From Gammaproteobacteria bacterium MOLA455 (GTDB lineage Bacteria; Pseudomonadota; Gammaproteobacteria; Pseudomonadales; Porticoccaceae), in the NCBI GenBank assembly GCA_000511875.1, contig AZIN01000001.1:1619332-1683331 (forward strand): DNA of 64,000 bases, given 5' to 3'. The notes under the pieces were generated by a model. It was not told where the DNA came from. It worked only from the letters and a program-made list of their open reading frames with translations, and made no database searches. Made by a program: the position numbers and the translations under genes. Numbering within the stretch: the first letter of the stretch is position 1; each line of letters opens with the position of its first letter. This document shows, one piece after another, positions 34,078-42,276 of this stretch.

Positions 34078-35133
34078 GTGCTAGGTCCTGAGCTGATCAA
34101 CTTAACCGCACGACCCACTCCGATATTTTTGGAGGGCTCGGCCGCGATTCAGTTGACTCAACAGGCAGCTAAAGACCTAGGACTGAAAGATGGCCAGATT
34201 GTTCAGGGGGTGATTACGGCACGCGGCGATCTGCTGAAATTGTTGATCAACAATAGAGAGTTAGAGTGGCCCGGTAGTAGTCGTTTTAAGCCCGGTGACA
34301 GGTTAGACTTTCGCGTCGACAGCAGTATTTTTGGTCGCTTGCTGGTGCCTATTAGAGGCCTGACAACTGCGCCTGGAAATACGCCTCCTGCAATCCCTTC
34401 ACCCGCACTTTTGCAGCTCATGCATCGCCCAGATCAGCCCTCGGTTTTGGCTCGCCTGTTTAAGTCTGGTGGCATAGAGGCGCTTGCCGCTCAGCTTGGT
34501 GGCAGCGAGCAGTTGCGCGCGAGCTTAATGCTCTCAATGGCAAAGCTCTCACCAATGTTGATTAAGCGAGGCTTGAGTAACTCAGGTCTATTTGGTGAGC
34601 AGTTACTTGCCCGTGGAGTGGTCAGACAGGCACCTGATTTGAAACAGCTGTTGCGCAGCTTGCTGCGCAATGTGCCGCTACAGAGTGCCATTGGTGCAGA
34701 CCTTAAGGGCGCTATAGAGGAAGTGGAAAGCAAGCAGTTGGAGAGTCTTCAGGCGCAACAGTCGAGAGAGTTGAGCTATAGTTTTGTGCTGCCTTTTATG
34801 GATGCCAATGCGGTGGAAATAGAGCTTTATCGTGAGGCCTCCAATTCAGCCGCTGAGGATCAAGAGTGGATTATCAATCTGCACACGGAATCCCCTAGTC
34901 TGGGTGAATTGTGGTTGAAAACCACATTGCAGTCGGCGGCGAGTATTCACATGGTGATGTGGGCGCCCCGTGTCGATGTTGCAGATCGCGCGCGTGACGC
35001 TGCCAGTGAACTGCAATCCGAATTACAGCGCTTTGGCCTGACGCTAGAAAAGCTCGATGTTCTCAATGCGCGGCGGCCCTCTGCTAGCGAAGGGCTCAGT
35101 GGCAGTGGCCAAATGGTAGATCTGAGCACATGA
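34078..35133 (+). CDS. Second FliK-type (Flg_hook domain) protein
   Basis: A 351-aa protein from a GTG start with a weak ribosome site. The N-terminal 100 residues resemble a small beta domain (QIVQGVITARGDLLKLLINN). The C-terminal region (about 235-340: FVLPFMDANAVEIELYRE, WIINLHTESPSLGELWLKTTL, LQSELQRFGLTLEKLDVLNA) is the FliK hook-length control fold. Unlike FliK at 15280 it lacks a long Ala/Ser-rich ruler. It overlaps the FlhB-like gene flhX by 4 bp (ATGA), so a coupled pair resembling the FliK-FlhB switch is encoded. Function unproven. Confidence 0.75.
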   Translation: MLGPELINLTARPTPIFLEGSAAIQLTQQAAKDLGLKDGQIVQGVITARGDLLKLLINNRELEWPGSSRFKPGDRLDFRVDSSIFGRLLVPIRGLTTAPGNTPPAIPSPALLQLMHRPDQPSVLARLFKSGGIEALAAQLGGSEQLRASLMLSMAKLSPMLIKRGLSNSGLFGEQLLARGVVRQAPDLKQLLRSLLRNVPLQSAIGADLKGAIEEVESKQLESLQAQQSRELSYSFVLPFMDANAVEIELYREASNSAAEDQEWIINLHTESPSLGELWLKTTLQSAASIHMVMWAPRVDVADRARDAASELQSELQRFGLTLEKLDVLNARRPSASEGLSGSGQMVDLST

Positions 35134-35411
35134 CTTACAAACCTTCAAGACGGGCTGTGGCTCTGGAATACGGCAAGCTTGCAGCCCCGATTATGACCGC
35201 CAAAGGTCAGGGCGAAATTGCTGAGCTGATTATCGAAGAGGCAAAGAAGCAGGGCGTTCATATTGCCGAAGATCCACAGCTGGTTGCCCTGCTGGGGCAG
35301 CTGGAGCTCAATCAAGAGATACCCGAGAGCCTCTATGTGGCAGTGTCGGTGATTTTATCCTGGGTTTACTGGTTAAAAGGTATGGAGCCGGGAGATGAAA
35401 AAAATCCCTGA
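35130..35411 (+). CDS. FlhX: stand-alone FlhB C-terminal domain homologue
   Basis: A 93-aa soluble protein matching the cytoplasmic domain of FlhB after the cleavage site (RAVALEYGKLAAPIMTAKGQGEIAELIIEEAKKQGVHI and NQEIPESLYVAVSVILSWVYWL, compare AVALSYDPSKDGAPIMVAKGADLLA and NQAVPESLYYAVAQVIAYIF in the FlhB encoded at 21081). It has no membrane part and no NPTH. Homologues can partly replace cleaved FlhB in other bacteria. Overlaps fliK2 by 4 bp and converges on flgN. Confidence 0.85.
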   Translation: MTYKPSRRAVALEYGKLAAPIMTAKGQGEIAELIIEEAKKQGVHIAEDPQLVALLGQLELNQEIPESLYVAVSVILSWVYWLKGMEPGDEKNP

Positions 35412-35430
35412 GCAGAGTCGAATGTAGATG

Positions 35431-35862
35431 CTAAGCATCGCCCACAGAAGTGCGATTGCGGTTTGGGCGCATCTTGCCCAAACGGTCATAGATTTCAACA
35501 CTGTTCAAGGGGTCCGGGGACTGAATGGTCTGCAGTGCACCGCGAATAGTTTCAAGCTTATGGTTGATTAAAATTTCGTTGCGGCGGTGCAAATCGCGAC
35601 ACTGGCTCATTAACTCCACTACCTGATCCCAGATTACGACTGTGGCTGCAGCTTTGTCTTGATCATCGGTGTGGGCTTTAATTTTTTCTAGCAATTCGTC
35701 ACTAGCCAAGAAATGAAGGATCTCCAGCTTCTGTGCCTGGAGTGTTTCAAAGCTCGCTAGATCCTGTTGTTTGAGGGCATCAAACTCGCTGTCGAGCACC
35801 AGCTTTAAAGCCTGGGCTTTATGTACGGCCTGTGTCAGATGGTCTAAGTCAGATTGATTCAT
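35431..35862 (-). CDS. flgN: FlgN-like export chaperone for hook-filament junction proteins
   Basis: A 143-aa all-helical protein of FlgN size (LTQAVHKAQALKLVLDSEFDALKQQDLASFETLQAQKLEIL) with a C-terminal segment (IYDRLGKMRPNRNR) like the FlgK/FlgL-binding end of FlgN. It lies directly downstream of flgM, the usual arrangement. Sequence identity in this family is low, so the call leans on size, helicity and neighbours. Confidence 0.8.
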   Translation of the reverse strand: MNQSDLDHLTQAVHKAQALKLVLDSEFDALKQQDLASFETLQAQKLEILHFLASDELLEKIKAHTDDQDKAAATVVIWDQVVELMSQCRDLHRRNEILINHKLETIRGALQTIQSPDPLNSVEIYDRLGKMRPNRNRTSVGDA

Positions 35863-35912
35863 GGTTGCAGCATACTGCCAAGCAGATAAATACGAAAGGA
35901 TATTAAGAGAAA

Positions 35913-35934
35913 CGCCACTCTTTGGGGAGTGGCG
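35913..35934 (-). terminator. Hairpin between flgM and flgN
   Basis: CGCCACTC (35913-35920), 6-bp loop, GAGTGGCG (35927-35934) is a perfect 8-bp stem followed on the minus strand by TTTCTCTT. It lies 61 bp after the flgM stop. It may terminate or attenuate, giving more flgM than flgN transcript. Confidence 0.65.
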
Positions 35935-35994
35935 GATTGTCGGATACGCCTAGAGTCTATGAGGTAATAAGGCAGAGTTAAGCGTTAAAAAAGC

Positions 35995-36300
35995 TTATTT
36001 ACCACCTAGCATGCTTTCAATAGCAACAAAGCTTTCCGCAATGCGTCGCTCATCCAGGGGATAGTTACCCTCGGCAAGTGCTTGCTTAATCTCAGCCACC
36101 TTAGCCTCGTCAAACTCGCCAGCGGTCATTGCTGTTTCTGCAGCTTTGCTGAGAATCACTTCGTCATTTGCCTGGGGCCGGGGTGCCGCAGCGGCACTGT
36201 TCGCTGTCGCCTCAGGCGCAGATTTATTGTTTTTTAACTTATCCGCGGAGCTGTTCATCTCAACAGCGCTGCGCCCAAGCTTTGAAATACCATCTGTCAT
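35995..36300 (-). CDS. flgM: FlgM, anti-sigma-28 factor
   Basis: A 101-aa protein. The disordered N-terminal half is Ala/Asn/Ser-rich; the C-terminal sigma-binding region (DEVILSKAAETAMTAG ... VAEIKQALAEGNYPLDERRIAESFVAIESML) is the FlgM signature. It binds FliA until the hook is complete, then is exported. It has a near-consensus sigma-28 promoter of its own, which gives feedback on FliA. Confidence 0.95.
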   Translation of the reverse strand: MTDGISKLGRSAVEMNSSADKLKNNKSAPEATANSAAAAPRPQANDEVILSKAAETAMTAGEFDEAKVAEIKQALAEGNYPLDERRIAESFVAIESMLGGK

Positions 36301-36352
36301 TTTGAATATCCTTTCGGGCTCTAAGGCCCAAAGTTTACCGTCTTCCCTAAGT

Positions 36353-36379
36353 ATATCGGCACCAGTTATATTTTCTATA
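36353..36379 (-). promoter_or_regulatory. Sigma-28 promoter of flgM
   Basis: On the minus strand TATAGAAA (36372-36379), 11 bp, GCCGATAT (36353-36360). The -10 element matches GCCGATAA at 7 of 8 positions. It ends 53 bp before the flgM ATG. Confidence 0.75.
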
Positions 36380-36445
36380 GGGGAATATTGAAATTAATTT
36401 TACTCTAGCCTGCAAGGCTATTCTGTCTGCTAGATTGCCGCAGCT

Positions 36446-37576
36446 CTATCTTGCGACAGTACTCAATCCCCGAGCCTGACCTACAGCAGTGGCGATTGCC
36501 TGAATCTCTTCCCCGGACTCTGGGTTGAGCAGCAGTACGCGCTGTTCGAGACGCGCATTTTCTAGGGCCAGCATGGTCACGGTAATCTCAAGGGCTCCAG
36601 CGCGCACGCTGAGCTGAACATTGTCACCTTTGCGAATGATATCTATTGGTGTCAGATCGGAGAGCCGCAGCATGGTACCTGCAGCTAGGTTGCGAATGGC
36701 CTGCATCTGCTCGGCACTGCGGTAATTTTGCAAGCTGTCGTTGGGCAGCTTGCCATAATAGTCTTGCAGAGCAATATTGGCGCGCGTGACGGGGTGCCCT
36801 CGAGGAATTCCAGATTGAGTTATCAACACTTGGTGGCGCTTCTTTATATCGTAACTAGAGAGCACTTTACCCGCGGCTAAATCTCTGGCAGCGCGAGCGC
36901 CATCTAGCTGCTCGAGAGTCACTGTTTGACCCGCCGAGAGAGTCGCCGAGGCGATCAAAATACTGTCTATGCTGCTGCTCTCAACAATCTCTCCTGCAGC
37001 CACAGCCCGGTTCAATCTATAGCCCTCGATGGGGGTGACGAGCTGGCGTTGCATAACCAGGTCTCCGGCTCTTACCGCTGAGGCCAGGCTAAAGCCTTCT
37101 ATGGCGCGAAGATCGCCAGCCAGGCCCGCAATGGCGCTGGACAGGCTTGCCAACTCGACATCCGTGCCGGTCAGTTGATGGCCAGCCTTAAAATTGCCGG
37201 TGTAACGCAGGGCATTGTCAGATTGATGAACGCTAATACCTAAAAAAATCTGCCAGCCACTCGATGGACAGACAGCGCGCAGGGTCTTCTGGCTGGAGGC
37301 AAAAGGGTAGTTAAATTCAAAGGCGGTATTGCAGACGGGAATGATTAACCGCCGATCAGATGGGGCCACTTCGATCGTGGATTTCTGCAGCTGACGATCC
37401 TCGGCTACCCAATCCTGAGCCTGAGAAACGAGTATATGTTTGCTATCAACACCCTGAGAAATGCTTTCGCCATGGCTATCGTTGGGGGTGCCGGCCAACG
37501 CAGCTGCCGCAAGAGCGAGGTTCATCGCGAGGCAGCCAAAAAAGAGCGTGAAAGGTTTTGTTAGAAATACAAACAT
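36446..37576 (-). CDS. flgA: FlgA, P-ring assembly chaperone, with expanded SAF region
   Basis: About 376 aa from the ATG at 37576, which opens a signal peptide (MFVFLTKPFTLFFGCLAMNLALAAAALAG); a longer frame to 37663 has no better start. The C-terminal block (RNLAAGTMLRLSDLTPIDIIRKGDNVQLSVRAGALEI ... ESGEEIQAIATAVGQARG) is the FlgA/SAF signature. The family is usually about 220-250 aa. Here several extra stretches of the pattern AxAGxxVxxxxL (around 175, 205, 235 and 265) suggest duplicated SAF modules. FlgA guides FlgI into the P-ring. Divergent from flgB. Confidence 0.9.
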   Translation of the reverse strand: MFVFLTKPFTLFFGCLAMNLALAAAALAGTPNDSHGESISQGVDSKHILVSQAQDWVAEDRQLQKSTIEVAPSDRRLIIPVCNTAFEFNYPFASSQKTLRAVCPSSGWQIFLGISVHQSDNALRYTGNFKAGHQLTGTDVELASLSSAIAGLAGDLRAIEGFSLASAVRAGDLVMQRQLVTPIEGYRLNRAVAAGEIVESSSIDSILIASATLSAGQTVTLEQLDGARAARDLAAGKVLSSYDIKKRHQVLITQSGIPRGHPVTRANIALQDYYGKLPNDSLQNYRSAEQMQAIRNLAAGTMLRLSDLTPIDIIRKGDNVQLSVRAGALEITVTMLALENARLEQRVLLLNPESGEEIQAIATAVGQARGLSTVAR

Positions 37577-37629
37577 GGGCCGAGTATGAGTGTAGATCGA
37601 GGGTGACGCAATACCGACATAGTGGCAAT

Positions 37630-37665
37630 TGCCGGTGGCAAGACTGTGCCGAAAAAGCGGCAAAG
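37630..37665. promoter_or_regulatory. TTGCCG operator cluster between flgA and flgB
   Basis: Two dyads, TTGCC-GGT-GGCAA (37630-37642) and TGCCG-AAAAAG-CGGCA (37648-37663), lie 84-119 bp upstream of the flgB sigma-54 promoter. The half-site and distance match those at fleR and flagellin 1. Confidence 0.6.
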
Positions 37666-37748
37666 GGCAAGGCGTAGGACAGATTTAGAATGCCTAACTA
37701 TCTGGTTTTAAACGGATTAATAAATGAAATGCGGCAATATGGCAGGGT

Positions 37749-37765
37749 TTGGCATCGCTTTTGCA
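37749..37765 (+). promoter_or_regulatory. Sigma-54 promoter for the flgB operon
   Basis: TTGGCATC (37749-37756), 4 bp, TTGCA (37761-37765) gives GG-N10-GC. It lies about 95 bp before the flgB ATG; the genes that follow to flgJ, and perhaps further, are closely spaced. Confidence 0.85.
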
Positions 37766-37859
37766 TTATCTTCAGAGACGGGTTCTTTTAGTGACGCTTT
37801 CTATACAGCTCCTAAAGAGTCTAATCGGCCCAAGGGCAAGAAACTTTAGCGAATTGATA

Positions 37860-38243
37860 ATGAAAATTTTTGATACGGCATTCGGACTTCACGAAAAAGC
37901 ACTCAACTTGCGTGCTCAGCGCATGGAAGTGATTTCGCAGAATATTGCCAATGCTGATACCCCGGGCTTTAAAGCTCGCGATGTCGATTTTAAAAATGTG
38001 CTCAATAATGTTCAGCAGGGCGTTTCACTGCGCGCAACTCACGCGGGTCATGTGCGTCACGCTGGCAGTGCCGGTGCCGACATGGTCTACACAGTGCCGT
38101 TTAACACTGCGGTTGATGGCAACACAGTTGATATCTCTGTTGAGCATGCGAAATACGGTAGGGCGGCAGCCGAGTATCAGGCCACGCTGCGATTTATTGA
38201 AGGCAATATTGCCGGTGTGCGCAAAGCACTGCGAGGAGAGTAA
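37860..38243 (+). CDS. flgB: FlgB, proximal rod protein
   Basis: 127 aa from the ATG at 37860, where homology to FlgB begins (MKIFDTAFGLHEKALNLRAQRMEVISQNIANADTPGFKARDVDF); a longer open frame reaches back over the sigma-54 promoter and is not used. It has the rod-protein N-terminal motif and the C-terminal heptad region (YQATLRFIEGNIAGVRKAL). No clear Shine-Dalgarno sequence precedes it. Confidence 0.95.
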   Translation: MKIFDTAFGLHEKALNLRAQRMEVISQNIANADTPGFKARDVDFKNVLNNVQQGVSLRATHAGHVRHAGSAGADMVYTVPFNTAVDGNTVDISVEHAKYGRAAAEYQATLRFIEGNIAGVRKALRGE

Positions 38244-38248
38244 CAGTT

Positions 38249-38674
38249 ATGTCTATTGCAAATATTTTTGGTATTGCCGCATCGGCGATGAACGCTCAGA
38301 TGGTGCGCATGAACGCTACTGCGTCGAATATGGCCAATGCTGGCACTGTTGGTGGGTCAGCTGAAGAGGCGTTTAAAGCCAAGCGCCCAGTGTTTCAGGC
38401 GCTGTTGCATGAACATCAGTTGGATCAGGGCGCACAGTTTATCGGTGGGGTAAAAGTTGCCGCCATGGTGGATGACACTGCTGCAGCAAAAAAGATGCAC
38501 GACCCGGGCAGTCCGCTGGCGGATAAAGACGGCTTTGTCTTTAGCTCAAATGTTAATGAGGTCACTGAAATGGTTGAAATGATGGGCGCAGCACGAAGCT
38601 ATCAGAACAACGTGGAAGTGGTTAATACAGCGCGTGAGTTGATGATGCGCACCTTAGACATCACCAAGGCCTAG
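38249..38674 (+). CDS. flgC: FlgC, proximal rod protein
   Basis: A 141-aa protein of usual length with the rod motif near the N-terminus (GIAASAMNAQMVRMNATASNMANAGT) and the C-terminal NVNEVTEMVEMMGAARSYQNNVEVVNTARELM. Axial component of the proximal rod. It starts 5 bp after flgB with a GAGGAGAG site. Confidence 0.97.
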   Translation: MSIANIFGIAASAMNAQMVRMNATASNMANAGTVGGSAEEAFKAKRPVFQALLHEHQLDQGAQFIGGVKVAAMVDDTAAAKKMHDPGSPLADKDGFVFSSNVNEVTEMVEMMGAARSYQNNVEVVNTARELMMRTLDITKA

Positions 38675-38685
38675 GACAAATACTT

Positions 38686-39372
38686 ATGGTCAGCACAGTC
38701 ACAGACACAACATTCTTAACCAGTGATCAGTATCTTGAAAAAGAAAATGCGGTCGCCTATGGCGAAGATGAGCTTGGGCAGGACGCGTTTTTGACGCTGT
38801 TTACCGCCCAGCTACAAAATCAGAATCCACTGGATCCCATGGACAACGAGGCCTTTGTTTCTCAGCTCGCTGAGTTCTCATCGTTGGAGGGTATTAAAGG
38901 CATGCAGGGCTCTCTCGATAATATGGTTAACGGCATGCGTCAGGACCAGATGGTCGCAGGTGCCAACCTAGTGGGTAAAAAGGTCCAGGTTGCCGGCGGC
39001 AACTTCACCGGTGGCAATGGCGAAATCACCAAAGGATCCATCGACCTAGAGAACGGTGCTCAGTCGGTTATCTTGAGTGTTTACGATCCCGCGTCTGGTG
39101 ATCTTATCTATCGCGACACTCAGGGTGCCCGTTTGCCCGGGCGCGCAGAGATGAACTGGAATGGCCGCGATCGTCAGGGTGAAATCGTCCCTGAAGGTAG
39201 CTACCTGATGTCGGCCAGTGCTGTGATCAATGGGAAATTAGAAACTGTGCCGGTCACTACTATGGCGGATGTCCGCAGTGTTAGTTGGGATCCAAGTGCG
39301 CAGGAAATAACTCTTGAAGTCGGTGATAACGTGTTTGTCGCGCTTGCCGATATCGAACGAATTGCAATTTAG
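38686..39372 (+). CDS. flgD: FlgD, hook-assembly scaffold
   Basis: A 228-aa hook cap protein. The conserved N-terminal block (DAFLTLFTAQLQNQNPLDPMDNEAFVSQLAEFSSLEGIKGM) and C-terminal tudor/Fn3-like region with WNGRDRQGEIVPEGSYLMSASA are present. It caps the growing hook and is discarded afterwards. Length is normal. Confidence 0.97.
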   Translation: MVSTVTDTTFLTSDQYLEKENAVAYGEDELGQDAFLTLFTAQLQNQNPLDPMDNEAFVSQLAEFSSLEGIKGMQGSLDNMVNGMRQDQMVAGANLVGKKVQVAGGNFTGGNGEITKGSIDLENGAQSVILSVYDPASGDLIYRDTQGARLPGRAEMNWNGRDRQGEIVPEGSYLMSASAVINGKLETVPVTTMADVRSVSWDPSAQEITLEVGDNVFVALADIERIAI

Positions 39373-39406
39373 CAGAAGAATAAGAAAGGTCTTTGGAGAA
39401 TAACTT

Positions 39407-42241
39407 ATGTCATTTTATACCTCATTAACCGGATTGAACGCCGCCACTACGCAGCTGGCCGTGACCTCAAACAATATTGCTAACTCCGGCACTGGCGGCT
39501 TTAAGCGCTCGGACACGGATTTTGGCGATATTTTTGCCACCTCTCCTCTGGAGAAGGCGTCAAGTGTTGTAGGTCGAGGCGTATCGTTGAAAGAAGTTAG
39601 TCAGGAATTCAGTCAGGGTAATATTGAATTTTCGGCCAACTCACTGGATTTGGCGATTACCGGTGATGGTTTTTTCCCTCTTGAATCTTCTGATGGCACC
39701 AAGATCTACACGCGCAACGGCGCCTTTATGCTCAATGAGCAAAACCAGATGGTTAACAGTGCCGGTCAGGCCCTGCAGTCACTGCCGGTGGATTCGACCA
39801 ATAAGGCCGACTTTGGTGTCGACCCCAGTGCACTGACGATTCCGCGGGCCACAGTGTCAGAGTTTTTGCCGACCACAGAAGTTGAGTTAGGTTTGAACCT
39901 GCCATCTGAAGTAACGCCGATCACCAAGACATTCAATCCAGAGAAGCCAGACACCTATCACAAGACCACATCCCTAACCGTTTATGGCACATCGGGATCG
40001 GCTAATCTGGCAACCATCTATTATGTTAAAACCGCTAACGCTACAGCGGACTCCCCTTATAACAAGTGGCAGACCTATGTTTATGTAGATGATCAGGAGG
40101 TGGATACGGCACTCATTCAGTCCTCAGACACCACGGGTGACGAGTATTTTATCAACAAGTATGGCGAGCTAAAAACCCGCTCTGAACTGTTAGAACTGCA
40201 GAGCACCAGTGCTGAAAGTGAGAAATATCTGATTACTCAGGGGACTCTGTACAAGAAGTATTCCTATGATGTGCTCTCTGAGCCCACCCAGTCTATTCCG
40301 GCTACAGCCAAGCTGACCATTGCTGACGACTCCGCTTATGCAGACGCTCTAAATCTAACTAATAACAGCGACGGGGTTGACTTCAGCACCATGTCACGGG
40401 CCCAGCTTGATGATATGTTCAGCCTCTCGATTGACGGCTCAAGTGCGGTTAACATTGGCCTTGAGCATCTTGCCGGTTCGGCTACACCTATGTCTGGTGC
40501 CGAGATTGCCTTTGAGTTGACCAACGTGATCAACGAGCGCTTTGGAGATGGCAAAAACTTTGATTTTTCCAGTTCTGACAATCAGACTTTAAAATTATAT
40601 CGTGGATCCGATAACTCGGCGTCGATTGAGCTTGATATCCCCACTATATTGGCGGCCTACACTACTCTGACCGACGCTACTGACGTTAACTGGGATGGTC
40701 AGGTTGCGTCAGAGCCTTTGGCCTACGCAGTTAATGCCGCACTGGCAGCCAGCGCAGAGTTCTCTGACATCGAAGTTAGCTACAGCTCGGCTAACCAAGG
40801 CTTTCGTTTTGTTCAAAATGGCAGTGCCACTGACGCGCTTTATGTAAATGGCGGCGCCACTGCCAACAACGTCTTCGGAGTACCAGCAGACAATGGGTTT
40901 AACGCCGATGACCTCACCTCCATGGGCACTTTGCTGCTGCCATTGGATACGGATGAGGCGGATGTAATACTTCGTGGTGTACTGCCCAACGGTGAGAATA
41001 TTATCGCGACTCGCGACCAGCGTTTTGGCATGAAAGTGAGCTATGCCGAGGGTGCCTTTACAGTTTCTTCAGGTACCACTGGTGACACCTCAAGTCTAGC
41101 CATCGACAATGCAGGTGAATTGGCGCAGCAGCTCTTTGGTATCAATGAGCTGGGTAATTTTGTATCCCCTGAAACCTCGCAGATCTACAACGTGCCAGCT
41201 GTTCGTGGTCAAGCATCAACACCGGCCATTGTCACCGGTAACCCGATGGGCATAGATCCACGCAAATCATTCTCGGTCAATCCAGACAACAGCTCCATGA
41301 CAGTGATTATCGATTCGATTTCTGCCCAGATTGAGTTGGACGAAGGTCTCTATTCGATTGGTACTTTCACTGAGCACCTGCAGCAAAAAATAAACCTTAT
41401 GGCGGATTCCTTGGGGCGTACGGTTTCCGGCATTACCGTGGACTATCAGGACTCTACTGAAACCTTGGTGATCACCGGGTCCACCACAACCGATAACTCG
41501 TTTATTCAGATCGCTGGTCACGCTGACTGGGGCCTGGAAAACATTGCCCCAGGTTTTGGTGAGTCATCGACCTTTATCGAGCTCTTTCCTGATACTTCTG
41601 GCACCAGTACTGTCTATGTCACACAGACCAAAGATGGCGATTGGATTGAAACCACTGATGGTGGTGAATTTGACTCCAACGACGTGCCTTACTGGACACC
41701 GATCTTCTTGGATAAGGGCGAGCTGACCTTCGATACCAGTGGTTCGCTGGTCTCTCCAGTAGCTGGTGTTAAGTTAGAGAGTGCCGGTATCACCGGTGGT
41801 GATATCACACTCAACTACGACAACAGCACTCAGTTTAACAGCCCATTCTCGGTCTTGAGCCAATCTCAGAACGGTGCGCCGGAAGGCGACCTGGTCGGTG
41901 TAAACATCGGCGATGACGGTTTGGTTGTAGCCAGTTACTCAAACGGTTCACAGAAATCTCTGGGTAAAATTATTCTCGCCAACTTCTCCACGCCGAAGGG
42001 CCTGCGTCAGGTTGGTGATACAAGTTATTACGCCACTTCAAGGTCCGGTGACGCAACTCTGGGTGAACCGGGTGCGGCTGGCTTTGGAACCATTCGCGCT
42101 GGTGCACGAGAGCGTTCCAATGTGGATCTGACCGCTGAATTGGTGGATTTGATTACCGCCCAGCGAAACTTCCAAGCCAATGCCAAAGCCATTGAGACCA
42201 GTTCATCGTTAACCCAGACCATTATTCAAATCCGCGGTTAA
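39407..42241 (+). CDS. flgE: FlgE, hook protein, unusually long
   Basis: A 944-aa hook subunit, more than twice the usual 400-450 aa. The N-terminal D0/D1 part (SFYTSLTGLNAATTQLAVTSNNIANSGTGGFKRSDTDFGDIF ... FSANSLDLAITGDGFF) and the C-terminal part (GTIRAGARERSNVDLTAELVDLITAQRNFQANAKAIETSS) are typical. The insertion lies between, so the surface domains (D2 and beyond) are enlarged, with several repeats of Flg-hook-like Ser/Thr-rich beta sequence. The frame is intact, so this is an expansion, not an error. Preceded by GGAGAA. Confidence 0.95.
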   Translation: MSFYTSLTGLNAATTQLAVTSNNIANSGTGGFKRSDTDFGDIFATSPLEKASSVVGRGVSLKEVSQEFSQGNIEFSANSLDLAITGDGFFPLESSDGTKIYTRNGAFMLNEQNQMVNSAGQALQSLPVDSTNKADFGVDPSALTIPRATVSEFLPTTEVELGLNLPSEVTPITKTFNPEKPDTYHKTTSLTVYGTSGSANLATIYYVKTANATADSPYNKWQTYVYVDDQEVDTALIQSSDTTGDEYFINKYGELKTRSELLELQSTSAESEKYLITQGTLYKKYSYDVLSEPTQSIPATAKLTIADDSAYADALNLTNNSDGVDFSTMSRAQLDDMFSLSIDGSSAVNIGLEHLAGSATPMSGAEIAFELTNVINERFGDGKNFDFSSSDNQTLKLYRGSDNSASIELDIPTILAAYTTLTDATDVNWDGQVASEPLAYAVNAALAASAEFSDIEVSYSSANQGFRFVQNGSATDALYVNGGATANNVFGVPADNGFNADDLTSMGTLLLPLDTDEADVILRGVLPNGENIIATRDQRFGMKVSYAEGAFTVSSGTTGDTSSLAIDNAGELAQQLFGINELGNFVSPETSQIYNVPAVRGQASTPAIVTGNPMGIDPRKSFSVNPDNSSMTVIIDSISAQIELDEGLYSIGTFTEHLQQKINLMADSLGRTVSGITVDYQDSTETLVITGSTTTDNSFIQIAGHADWGLENIAPGFGESSTFIELFPDTSGTSTVYVTQTKDGDWIETTDGGEFDSNDVPYWTPIFLDKGELTFDTSGSLVSPVAGVKLESAGITGGDITLNYDNSTQFNSPFSVLSQSQNGAPEGDLVGVNIGDDGLVVASYSNGSQKSLGKIILANFSTPKGLRQVGDTSYYATSRSGDATLGEPGAAGFGTIRAGARERSNVDLTAELVDLITAQRNFQANAKAIETSSSLTQTIIQIRG

Positions 42242-42276
42242 GCGCCGCATTAGGCGCGCGGTAAGAGGAATCTGAA

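Noticed and set aside
37643-37656. Possible leftward sigma-54 promoter for flgA (GGCAC...TTGC on the minus strand)
   Set aside because: GG and GC are 9 bp apart, not 10; the sequence is better read as part of the TTGCCG operator cluster.
39407-42241. FlgE as a fusion of two hook genes
   Set aside because: Only one set of N- and C-terminal rod/hook motifs is present, so it is an internal expansion and not a fusion.
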